Shown: positions 1 through 4,393 of the stretch, one piece after another
Layout: every line of letters begins with the position of its first letter
How positions within the stretch are numbered: position 1 is the stretch's first letter
Assembly (NCBI GenBank): GCA_018224455.1
Contig: JAGTUY010000214.1
Location: 1-5,048, forward strand
Length of the DNA stretch: 5,048 bases
Source: Desulfosarcina sp.
GTDB taxonomy: Bacteria > Desulfobacterota > Desulfobacteria > Desulfobacterales > Desulfosarcinaceae
Direction: 5' to 3'
Translations under genes and position numbers: made by a program
Notes under the pieces: generated by a model
Database searches by the model: none
Seen by the model: only the letters and a program-made list of their open reading frames with translations
What the model was told of the DNA's origin: nothing

Positions 1-533
1 AGCTTGGCCGTTTTTCTCATCGGCGATGAGGCGCTGGTGTCGTGAACGTGGTAGAGGCGCCAGCGGCCGAGGCGGTGGCGCACCCAATCGGCAATGCCCT
101 TGAGACCGGCGCTGCTGATTCCAGCCTCGTGGCCATCTCCCAGACTTTTTATGCCTTCGTCAAGCGGTCGTTGATGGGTTTTGTCCCAGTAATAGACCGT
201 TTCAGCGGAAGGATAAAGGCTGTCATCCGCGCTAGGCGCGAGGCTCAAATAATACTGGTTTACCTGGTCGCAGAAGCTGATCTGTAATTGAATCCGTTTT
301 GTTGTTTTGGAGCCAAAGTGGAGCAACTGCTCAGCCCCGCCGGCCTTGCGTACATAATCATTGAGGCGGCCTTCCCGGATGGCATGCAAAAAAGCGAATA
401 CGCCGATAAAGTTGGATTTGCCCGACCCGTTGGGGCCGATGATCAGGTTGATTGGACCCAATGGCAGTTTTTTTACCGAAGCGATGCTTTTGAAACCGTT
501 GATCGTTATATAATCGAGTTCGGGTGTGGCCAT
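1..533 (-). CDS. AAA family ATPase (COG4637/AAA_21-like), N-terminal part, runs off left edge
   Basis: The 177 residues seen begin with ATG at 533 and stay open to the window edge, so the C-terminus (signature, Walker B, H-loop) is missing. The sequence shows the start of an SMC/RecF-type ATPase: a short beta-strand region with INGFKSI (residues 11-17), then Walker A GPNGSGKSN at 33-41. A WRLYHVHDTS stretch (158-167) resembles the 'YHFHDTS' segment I recall from stand-alone COG4637 ATPases. From family knowledge, these ATPases often sit beside type I restriction genes and a DUF4276 partner, and are suspected of defence roles; the biochemical activity is not settled. Here the gene starts 15 bp after the stop of an hsdS remnant on the same strand, which fits that context. 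A purine-rich AAGGAAG lies about 10-12 bases upstream of the ATG, a somewhat loose ribosome binding site. The ATPase fold is firm; the defence role is inference. Confidence 0.88.
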   Translation of the reverse strand, partial: MATPELDYITINGFKSIASVKKLPLGPINLIIGPNGSGKSNFIGVFAFLHAIREGRLNDYVRKAGGAEQLLHFGSKTTKRIQLQISFCDQVNQYYLSLAPSADDSLYPSAETVYYWDKTHQRPLDEGIKSLGDGHEAGISSAGLKGIADWVRHRLGRWRLYHVHDTSASSPMRKTAK

Positions 534-548
534 GGTCTGCCTGCTTCC

Positions 549-677
549 TTAATTGAATGTCCCTTTGCTCACCCGCGCCACGTCTTCTTCCGTGATTCGC
601 CGTTTCCCTGTCACGCATTCGTAGATCAGGGATTTGCGGTAGGCGAGGAGGGTTTGAATCTGTTTGTTCAGACCCAC
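549..677 (-). pseudogene. hsdS: hsdS remnant: C-terminal tail of a type I restriction specificity subunit
   Basis: Read on the minus strand, this frame gives 42 residues containing LNKQIQTLLAYRKSLIYECV followed by TGKRRITEEDVARV and a TAA stop. This is the pattern of the extreme C-terminus of HsdS: the end of the distal conserved helix ('xxQIxxLxxYRxSLIxExVTGK') and a short tail. A complete HsdS is about 400 residues with two target recognition domains; none of that is present. An in-frame TAA lies directly upstream at 678-680, and neither other frame upstream looks like HsdS, so about nine-tenths of the gene is gone. The fragment ends 15 bp before the AAA ATPase start, preserving what looks like the original hsdS-ATPase operon junction. 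A GTG at 675 could formally start a 42-residue peptide, but no convincing ribosome binding site was noted for it. Identification rests on motif memory, not a search. Confidence 0.7.
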
Positions 678-722
678 TTATATGCACATAGCCGGTTTGC
701 GATAAAAACGCATCGAAAAATG

Positions 723-749
723 TGTCCAAACAATTTTGCGTTTTGGACA
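723..749. repeat. Perfect inverted repeat TGTCCAAA-N11-TTTGGACA (operator-like)
   Basis: Two perfect 8-base arms (723-730 and 742-749) are separated by 11 bases, with a centre-to-centre distance of 19 bp, close to two helical turns. That geometry suits a dimeric DNA-binding protein better than an RNA hairpin, and no T-tract follows on the plus strand. On the minus strand it lies about 45 bp upstream of the hsdS tail, so it could be an operator for whatever was or is transcribed leftward into the ATPase gene. A weak promoter-like pair (TTGGAC, 17 bp, TTTTAT) overlaps its left arm on the minus strand. It could instead be a mobile-element end; I do not recognise it as any named terminal repeat. 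Confidence 0.5.
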
Positions 750-752
750 TAT

Positions 753-765
753 TAAAGGTATCAAT
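753..765. repeat. 13-bp direct repeat TAAAGGTATCAAT, copy 1
   Basis: This exact 13-mer recurs at 1815-1827 in the same orientation. The two copies bound a segment of about 1.05 kb that carries the REP-like hairpin, the frame-interrupted small ORF and vapBC. Flanking bases outside the 13-mer do not match. Copy 1 begins four bases after the inverted repeat. It could be a recombination or insertion footprint, a binding site shared by two promoters, or a chance match in AT-rich DNA. Confidence 0.5.
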
Positions 766-840
766 GGTTTAAAGCAAGCATCGCGCCTGTTTCCGGCAGG
801 GCAACTGCATTTGGACTGATCGTGAAAAATTATATCTTTT

Positions 841-863
841 CGCGGACATGGCCCGCTCCTACA
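841..863. repeat. REP-like palindromic element
   Basis: On the minus strand this reads TGTAGGAGCGGG followed by CCATGTCCGCG. It has a GTAGGAGC head and a GC-rich stem, GCGGGC against GTCCGC, with a 3-base loop and one G-T pair. This is the layout of dispersed repetitive extragenic palindromes found in many proteobacteria, usually mobilised by RAYT (REP-associated tyrosine) transposases. A short A/T-rich run flanks it on both sides. Only one copy is visible here, so membership in a genomic family is inferred from recognising the motif. It lies about 20 bp upstream of the ribosome binding site of the small ORF and might affect its mRNA. Confidence 0.55.
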
Positions 864-880
864 AAAAACAAAAAACTATC

Positions 881-886
881 GGGAGG
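881..886 (+). promoter_or_regulatory. Strong Shine-Dalgarno (GGGAGG) for the ATG at 894
   Basis: GGGAGG sits 7 bases before the ATG at 894-896, an ideal ribosome-binding arrangement. The frame it starts reads only MDERDGLTVDQIEPGGW before a TGA at 945-947. The longer open frame that looks protein-like (919-1140) is in a different phase and has no comparable site of its own. The site is therefore the main reason to think the small ORF once began at 894. Confidence 0.6.
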
Positions 887-911
887 ATCGGGAATGGATG
901 AACGCGATGGA

Positions 912-924
912 TTGACCGTTGACC
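912..924 (+). repeat. Imperfect 7-bp tandem repeat TTGACCG-TTGACC that breaks a reading frame
   Basis: Two TTGACC units lie head to tail with a 7-bp period. Seven is not a multiple of three. Removing one unit joins the frame opened at 894 (MDERDGLT) directly to the downstream frame (KLNREVGDDCRN and onward), giving one 80-codon-scale ORF with a strong ribosome binding site. This is seen directly by reading the codons. Whether the duplication is a fixed mutation, a slippage-prone switch or a sequencing error cannot be told from one copy. Confidence 0.5.
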
Positions 925-1140
925 AAATTGAACCGGGAGGTTGGTGACGATTGTCGGAACTCCGTCCTCCAGGCCATGTCCTACGCCGTGGTGGACGGAA
1001 TTGCCGATAGAAACGAAACCCTGGTTTTTTTCAGGGCCCTGTTTCCCGGTGAAGAAACAGATGAGGACAGCGATTTCTGGGGCTTGCTGGCCTGCAATAT
1101 CCTTGAACTCTATCCTGGCGTGAAACTCAATTTTCGGTGA
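919..1140 (+). CDS. Small acidic protein of unknown function, start unclear, possibly frameshifted
   Basis: The open frame gives up to 73 residues if read from TTG at 919, or 54 from the in-frame ATG at 976. Neither start has a good ribosome binding site. I do not recognise the family. It looks like a real small soluble protein: an amphipathic N-terminal helix (NSVLQAMSYAVVDGIAD), a FFRALFPGEETDEDSDFW segment with a cluster of acidic residues, and a hydrophobic helix (GLLACNILELYPG) ending in KLNFR. A strong ribosome binding site and ATG at 894 are out of phase with it because of a 7-bp tandem repeat at 912-924; the ancestral product was probably MDERDGLTKLNREV plus this body, about 79 residues. 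It converges on vapC and its 3' end overlaps the vapC 3' end by 14 bp, so the two transcripts would be antisense over that stretch. Alternatives: a decayed gene, or a spurious ORF. Confidence 0.4.
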   Translation: MTKLNREVGDDCRNSVLQAMSYAVVDGIADRNETLVFFRALFPGEETDEDSDFWGLLACNILELYPGVKLNFR

Positions 1141-1525
1141 CGAAATCGGGAAAACGGTTTTGAAGCTTCCTGTCGAAGCTGAACAGTTTTTCGGCCTGGT
1201 GGCTTTTGGCCTGACCGACGATTAGCAGGTCCGCGAAATCGCCGCCGATTTCATACTGTTTGATGGCTTTGCGGATCACGGTTGAATTGGGAAGATAGAA
1301 TGTCGGAGCAACGAGGAAATTTTTGATCAGCATTGAAATTTCTTCGTGTGTGCAATGGTAAACTGATTCGAGGACCCATACCGTTTCGATCAGCACTTCG
1401 GATAGAATGAGAATTTTACGACCGTTCGCTTCGGCCTGGCTGATAACGGCTTGTACTTTTTTTGACTGGACGACATCATCCTCGGTCAACACTCTGACAA
1501 TGGCGTTGGTATCCAAGGCGATCAT
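1127..1525 (-). CDS. vapC: VapC-type PIN-domain ribonuclease toxin
   Basis: This 132-residue protein spans a whole PIN domain. It opens with MIALDTNAIVRVL, giving the first acidic residue D5. The mid-helix SEVLIETVWVLE supplies E43 and E47, GGDFADLLIVG supplies D96 and D99, and FSFDRKLQ supplies D118. Together these form the acidic Mg2+-binding pocket expected of an active PIN nuclease, and nothing key is missing. PIN toxins of VapBC modules cleave RNA (often tRNA or rRNA) when freed from the antitoxin; the target here is unknown. The ATG overlaps the vapB stop codon (ATGA), the usual coupled arrangement that makes antitoxin first. The 3' end overlaps the convergent small ORF by 14 bp. Length and motif order are typical. 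Confidence 0.9.
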   Translation of the reverse strand: MIALDTNAIVRVLTEDDVVQSKKVQAVISQAEANGRKILILSEVLIETVWVLESVYHCTHEEISMLIKNFLVAPTFYLPNSTVIRKAIKQYEIGGDFADLLIVGQAKSHQAEKLFSFDRKLQNRFPDFVTEN

Positions 1526-1776
1526 TCGCCACCCCGCTCGATCCGTCTTTTTTGAATGGCCCTATCCATCTGTTCGAGTGAAACCGGCGTTTCCCGGGAT
1601 CTGTGCTTCAGGATGCCGAAAATCGAACTGGCTGACTTCTGTTCCGTGGTGAGCAGTACCTTGCCCTCCTCAAGGGGTATGAAAACAAGCTTTTCCGATG
1701 TTTGAATATGAAGGAATTCCCTGATTTTTTTAGGGATGGTGATTTGCCCCTTCGATGATAATGTTCCTGCTTCCAT
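1522..1776 (-). CDS. vapB: VapB-type antitoxin, AbrB/MazE (SpoVT-AbrB) fold
   Basis: The 84-residue product starts MEAGTLSSKGQITIPKKIRE, the hallmark of the swapped-hairpin AbrB DNA-binding domain (residues about 3-45, with the GQITIPKKIRE strand and turn). The tail SASSIFGILKHRS...PVSLEQMDRAIQKRR (48-78) fits the short helical toxin-binding region of VapB, in which a stretch such as FGILK docks on the PIN domain. It should neutralise VapC and repress its own promoter as a VapBC complex. The start is set by ATG at 1776 with GAGGA 4 bases upstream. The stop overlaps vapC by 4 bp. It is divergent from the universal stress protein gene, sharing 132 bp of intergenic DNA where autoregulation would act. 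Confidence 0.9.
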   Translation of the reverse strand: MEAGTLSSKGQITIPKKIREFLHIQTSEKLVFIPLEEGKVLLTTEQKSASSIFGILKHRSRETPVSLEQMDRAIQKRRIERGGE

Positions 1777-1790
1777 GGTGTCCTCGCGAA

Positions 1791-1818
1791 AAATTAAAAT
1801 TCCTTACTTTTTTGTAAA
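1791..1818 (-). promoter_or_regulatory. Candidate vapBC promoter
   Basis: Reading leftward, TTTACA (1813-1818) and TAATTT (1791-1796) are separated by 16 bases and lie just upstream of the vapB ribosome binding site. Both hexamers are imperfect matches to the sigma-70 consensus. The -35 overlaps the 13-bp direct repeat at 1815-1827. This is a proposal by eye only. Confidence 0.3.
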
Positions 1819-1827
1819 GGTATCAAT
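1815..1827. repeat. 13-bp direct repeat TAAAGGTATCAAT, copy 2
   Basis: Exact, same-orientation match to 753-765. This copy lies in the vapB/usp intergenic region, overlaps the candidate vapBC -35 hexamer and runs directly into the TTGACA of the candidate usp promoter. It could therefore serve as a regulator binding site as well as, or instead of, a segment boundary. Confidence 0.5.
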
Positions 1828-1856
1828 TGACACAGAACATTTCAAAGGTTCATTAT
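1827..1856 (+). promoter_or_regulatory. Candidate promoter of the universal stress protein gene
   Basis: A perfect TTGACA at 1827-1832 is followed, after 18 bases, by CATTAT at 1851-1856 (4 of 6 to TATAAT). An alternative -10, TATAGA at 1854-1859, would need a 21-base spacer, which is too long. The predicted transcript would begin about 40 bases before the usp start codon. It overlaps the region that would carry the divergent vapBC promoter. Confidence 0.4.
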
Positions 1857-1908
1857 AGAGTGGTTGCCGCTTTTCACCCAACCGCTATCTTCTTCAGGAG
1901 GGAAAATC

Positions 1909-2841
1909 ATGGAAAAAAAAGTGTTGATCGCCGTGGACGATTCCCGTCATTCGGAAAATGCGGTTCGCTATGCGGCCGGGATTTACGCAACGGTGAAGAC
2001 GATGAAGATCGTCCTTTTTCATGTTGAACCGACGATCTCTCAATACCTGGTGGACGAAGCCAAAACAAAAACCGGCGCTTATGCCGAGCTGCAAAAACTG
2101 ATGCGTAAAAGCCACCAGGCGGCCCAGGCGATGCTCGAAAAAGACAAGGCGCTGATGGTCTCTTCGGGGGTGGCGGAAACGGATATTCAGGTTATGTCGC
2201 TGCCCCGAAAATTCGGCGCGGCCAAGGATATCCTGGAGTACGGCACAGCACTGCTCTACGACGCCATCATCGTCGGCCGACGGGGCCTCTCCGGCCTGGC
2301 GGAAGTCTTTGTCGGCAGCGTCAGCGCCAATATCGTGGACAACTCCCAACTGCTCCCCGTATGGCTGGTTGACGAAAAAACGGACGCCAGGGGGATTATG
2401 ATGGCCGTCGACGGGTCGGAGAGTTCCCTGCGCGCCGTCGATCACCTGTCTTTCATATTCGGTGGGAATCCCGATATCACCATCTCTTTTTTCCATGTGG
2501 CCCCCCGGCTGTCCGATTTCTGTTCCATCGATTTTGCCGAGACGGACACATCGGCCATAGAAGCCGTCATCAAGCAGGGCGACAACGCCTGTATCGACCG
2601 CTTTTATGCCCACGCCCTGAAAAAACTCGGCGACGCCGGAATTGCCGAGCGGCAGATCCGGATCGAGGTAAGCAAAGGGGGCTTCAGGGTGGGCAAAGCG
2701 ATTCTGGAGGCTTACCGTAAGGGTCATTTCGGCACCCTGGTTGTCGGACGACGGGGAATGAACAAACAGTTTTTTACCGGCAGCGTCAGCCGCTACCTGG
2801 TCAATCAGTTTTCCAGGGGGGGGCTGTGGGTGGTTCCCTGA
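1909..2841 (+). CDS. Tandem-domain universal stress protein (UspA family)
   Basis: The 310-residue product holds two UspA domains in series, about 1-156 and 160-310, so it is a pseudo-dimer in one chain. Domain 1 opens with MEKKVLIAVDDS (D10/D11) and carries the full ATP-binding motif G123-x2-G126-x9-G136-S137. Domain 2 opens with RGIMMAVDGS (D168) and has GRRGMNKQFFTGSVS (280-294), where the gap between the second and third glycine is 7 instead of 9, so its nucleotide site may be altered. UspA proteins are cytosolic and bind ATP or mediate stress signalling; the specific role is not predictable. The start is ATG 1909, chosen for AGGAGGG (1896-1902) six bases upstream; an in-frame upstream TTG at 1864 lacks such support. 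A run of eight G (2816-2823) lies eight codons before the stop. It is divergent from vapBC and convergent with the YeeE/YedE genes. Confidence 0.93.
   Translation: MEKKVLIAVDDSRHSENAVRYAAGIYATVKTMKIVLFHVEPTISQYLVDEAKTKTGAYAELQKLMRKSHQAAQAMLEKDKALMVSSGVAETDIQVMSLPRKFGAAKDILEYGTALLYDAIIVGRRGLSGLAEVFVGSVSANIVDNSQLLPVWLVDEKTDARGIMMAVDGSESSLRAVDHLSFIFGGNPDITISFFHVAPRLSDFCSIDFAETDTSAIEAVIKQGDNACIDRFYAHALKKLGDAGIAERQIRIEVSKGGFRVGKAILEAYRKGHFGTLVVGRRGMNKQFFTGSVSRYLVNQFSRGGLWVVP
2816..2823 (+). repeat. G8 homopolymer near the end of the usp gene
   Basis: Eight consecutive G encode the R-G-G part of the C-terminal FSRGGLWVVP. In this phase the end (LWVV) matches the final beta strand of UspA domains, so the reading frame shown appears to be the functional one. 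Tracts of this length are slippage-prone in replication and in sequencing; a shift would change only the last seven residues and the stop. Confidence 0.7.
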
Positions 2842-2899
2842 CGCCATTTTCGCATAAGAGAAACTGGTCAAGCGCCCGGTGGGATCCCATGATCGTTAT

Positions 2900-3430
2900 T
2901 CACAGGTTTTTCTTTTCAAACCAGAAGAACAAAGCAATTGTTCCCACCCAAAACAAAGGAAGGATGATCCACTGCGAAAGATGTATCGATTCCGAAAGTC
3001 CAATTTTCCCAAAGTCTTTCCAGGCAAGAACGGTTGCCTTAAAAAAGGGATAGAGTTCTGCATAGAGTGCCGCCCCTGCCACCATGCCGAGTATGGCAAA
3101 CACGGCGTGCCAGCGTCCTTCCCCCAATGCGCCGAGGGAGGTGCCGGGACAAAAGCCCATGATCGCCCATCCGGCGCCGAACAGAGCGCCTCCGAGCACC
3201 ACGGCACCGACATTCATCGGTTTATGGCTCAAGGTTATGATTTCCATGTTCGAGAGCCAAAGGATTCCGACCATTCCCACCAGAATTGCGGAAAGCATGA
3301 ATTTAAATATGGTCATGTCCGTCAACAGCATTGCGCCGACCTGCTTGTCGAAGCGAAGCACACGACCTTTCTGAAGCAGGAACCCAAACAACACACCCGT
3401 GAAAAGACCCAGCCATTGAGCGGTGTTCAT
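2900..3430 (-). CDS. YeeE/YedE (TsuA/PmpB-like) half-transporter, second subunit
   Basis: This 176-residue membrane protein has about five hydrophobic segments (roughly 5-20, 41-60, 73-92, 108-128, 152-172). Its signature is GGALFGAGWAIMGFCPGTSL (80-99), with Cys94 in the 'G-x-CPG' element typical of the C-terminal half of YeeE/YedE (DUF395) proteins. From family knowledge, full-length YeeE/TsuA (about 350 residues) takes up thiosulfate using conserved cysteines. Here the protein is half that size and follows a second half encoded just upstream, so the pair probably forms one sulfur-compound channel; the substrate is inferred. The start is ATG at 3430, overlapping the upstream stop (ATGA) and preceded by GGAAGGGGGC. 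The frame stays open 41 codons further upstream, but that stretch is hydrophilic, unlike the family, and overlaps the neighbour's conserved motif. Confidence 0.85.
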   Translation of the reverse strand: MNTAQWLGLFTGVLFGFLLQKGRVLRFDKQVGAMLLTDMTIFKFMLSAILVGMVGILWLSNMEIITLSHKPMNVGAVVLGGALFGAGWAIMGFCPGTSLGALGEGRWHAVFAILGMVAGAALYAELYPFFKATVLAWKDFGKIGLSESIHLSQWIILPLFWVGTIALFFWFEKKNL

Positions 3431-3969
3431 GATTGCCCCCTTCCATAAACGATATGAGCCACCCAAACGCCTACACCAAAGAACATGGCCAAGGCTACGA
3501 ACGAACTGAGGGACAATTGCATCATTCCGCTGAGCCCGTGTCCGCTTGGACATCCATCGGCCAAACGAGCGCCCACCATTGCAATAACACCGCCTGCGAA
3601 TGCCCCGGCGGCCCGCTTTCCGATGGATGGGCCAAATCGCTTCTCCCAGGTTGGCGGAACACTTTCCAGTCGAAAGCTCTTATCCGTTGTAGAAGAAATA
3701 AGGGCTCCCATGACGATGCCGACAACCAGCATGAACTGCCAGTCTATACGAACCTTTGTCTTGGTGAAATACTCGTTTGACCCAACATGATCCGCGGCGA
3801 TTGTCTGTTCAAAAAGACCGGCAGCCCGAACGAACGTCGTCGAGGCGCCGAGGTAGCTGGTCTTACCAAGCAATTGCGTCGTTGATAGGACTGAAGCGAT
3901 GGCCAGAAGACCGACGAGGGCTCCGGCGAGGTAAGGGCTCCAGCCCCCATCTTCCGTTTTCCATTTCAT
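3427..3969 (-). CDS. YeeE/YedE (TsuA/PmpA-like) half-transporter, first subunit
   Basis: The 180-residue product has four hydrophobic segments (about 12-33, 77-95, 119-138, 155-175) and a 43-residue loop between the first two. Its signature is GARLADGCPSGHGLSGMMQL (133-152) with Cys140, the 'GGCxSGHGLSG' element of the N-terminal half of YeeE/YedE (DUF395) transporters. The protein lies in the inner membrane and should pair with the protein encoded directly downstream to complete the permease, likely for thiosulfate or a related sulfur species. The start is ATG 3969 with AAGGAG about 7 bases upstream. It follows mrpG by 58 bp on the same strand. The two-gene layout matches known half-length pairs (PmpA/PmpB type); I see no dedicated sulfurtransferase (TusA/rhodanese) gene beside it in this window. 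Confidence 0.85.
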   Translation of the reverse strand: MKWKTEDGGWSPYLAGALVGLLAIASVLSTTQLLGKTSYLGASTTFVRAAGLFEQTIAADHVGSNEYFTKTKVRIDWQFMLVVGIVMGALISSTTDKSFRLESVPPTWEKRFGPSIGKRAAGAFAGGVIAMVGARLADGCPSGHGLSGMMQLSLSSFVALAMFFGVGVWVAHIVYGRGQS

Positions 3970-4005
3970 TGGTTTCTCCTTTCTCTTTTAAAGACAAAAA
4001 TGCAA

Positions 4006-4015
4006 TTCTCGAGAA
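4006..4015. repeat. Short palindrome TTCTCGAGAA upstream of the YeeE/YedE pair
   Basis: A perfect 10-bp palindrome lies in the 58-bp gap between mrpG and the first YeeE/YedE gene, about 37 bases before its start codon. It has no loop and no T-tract, so it is not a terminator. It could be a regulator site for the transporter pair, but 10-bp palindromes occur by chance. Confidence 0.25.
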
Positions 4016-4027
4016 CTTGTTGAGATA

Positions 4028-4393
4028 TTACGATTGCGGGCGCTCGTCGTCCGGAGCGGCTTGTTTGTTTTCCATCGCCTCACCGAGTTCGTCGATCCAG
4101 GTCCTGTCGAACAGGAGAATGCCCCGGTGATAGGCGGCACGCCCGATCAGGTGGGCGGCCACCGGTGCGGTGAGCAGCAGGAAGACAATGGCGGCGATGG
4201 CCTTCAGGGTCGTGCCCAATTCAGCGGCTACGACGGCTTCCGCCGCCAGGATGCACCCTGCACCCAGGGTGCCGGCTTTGGTGGCGGCGTGCATGCGCAT
4301 GAGGGTATCTGGCAACCGCAGCATGCCCACGGCAGCCACCAGGCAAAAAATACTGCCGATGATCAACAGCGCGGATGCAATCAGGGCGCTCAT
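4028..4393 (-). CDS. mrpG: Multisubunit Na+/H+ antiporter subunit G (MrpG/MnhG)
   Basis: The 121-residue protein shows the family pattern: a first membrane helix (about 4-22), the signature MLRLPDTLMRMHAATKAG (24-41), a second helical region (43-59), and the third helix with FLLLTAPVAAHLIGRAAYHRG (71-91). A hydrophilic C-terminal tail rich in Glu/Asp follows. MrpG is a small inner-membrane subunit of the seven-part Mrp complex, which exchanges cytoplasmic Na+ for protons; G is needed for full complex function, but ion translocation is attributed to other subunits. The ATG overlaps the mrpF stop (ATGA), with GGGAGGG upstream inside mrpF. Length is normal for the family, and the conserved LPD and HAATKAGT residues are present. 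Confidence 0.95.
   Translation of the reverse strand: MSALIASALLIIGSIFCLVAAVGMLRLPDTLMRMHAATKAGTLGAGCILAAEAVVAAELGTTLKAIAAIVFLLLTAPVAAHLIGRAAYHRGILLFDRTWIDELGEAMENKQAAPDDERPQS

Larger units (their letters stand above)
534..893. other. Non-coding stretch with gene debris and repeats
   Basis: No intact gene is supported between the AAA ATPase start and the small plus-strand ORF. In order it holds the hsdS tail, about 45 bp of unassigned sequence, a 27-bp inverted repeat, one copy of a 13-bp direct repeat, about 75 bp of unassigned sequence and a REP-like hairpin. Longer open frames on both strands at about 288-755 are antisense or out-of-frame shadows of the ATPase and the hsdS tail. It looks like a junction where a larger locus was deleted or interrupted. 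Confidence 0.6.

Noticed and set aside
678..750. Reading 678-750 on the minus strand as more of HsdS through a frameshift
   Set aside because: The other frames here give no HsdS-like helix or recognition-domain sequence, and the region contains the inverted repeat, so the hsdS similarity appears to end near 672-677.
288..755. Open frames on both strands (155 codons plus, 130 codons minus) across the ATPase start and the hsdS tail
   Set aside because: They overlap the clearly recognisable Walker A ATPase frame and the HsdS-like frame, have no family-like features, and show out-of-frame composition.
806..835. Promoter for the small plus-strand ORF (TGCATT/TTGGAC with TTATAT)
   Set aside because: The hexamers are poor or the spacing is wrong (13-14 bases from TTGGAC), so the assignment would be arbitrary.
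1894..2871. 325-codon minus-strand open frame opposite usp
   Set aside because: It mirrors a convincing two-domain UspA protein with a good ribosome binding site; the antisense translation shows no domain and is a codon-bias shadow.
2880..2889. Palindrome TGGGATCCCA between usp and the YeeE/YedE pair as a bidirectional terminator
   Set aside because: The stem is short, has no loop and is not followed by a T-tract on either strand. No convincing intrinsic terminator is visible in 2842-2899.
3431..3553. Upstream extension of the second YeeE/YedE gene
   Set aside because: The 41 extra residues are basic and hydrophilic, unlike the family, and overlap the neighbour's conserved C-terminal half; ATG 3430 with its ribosome binding site and ATGA overlap is the better start.
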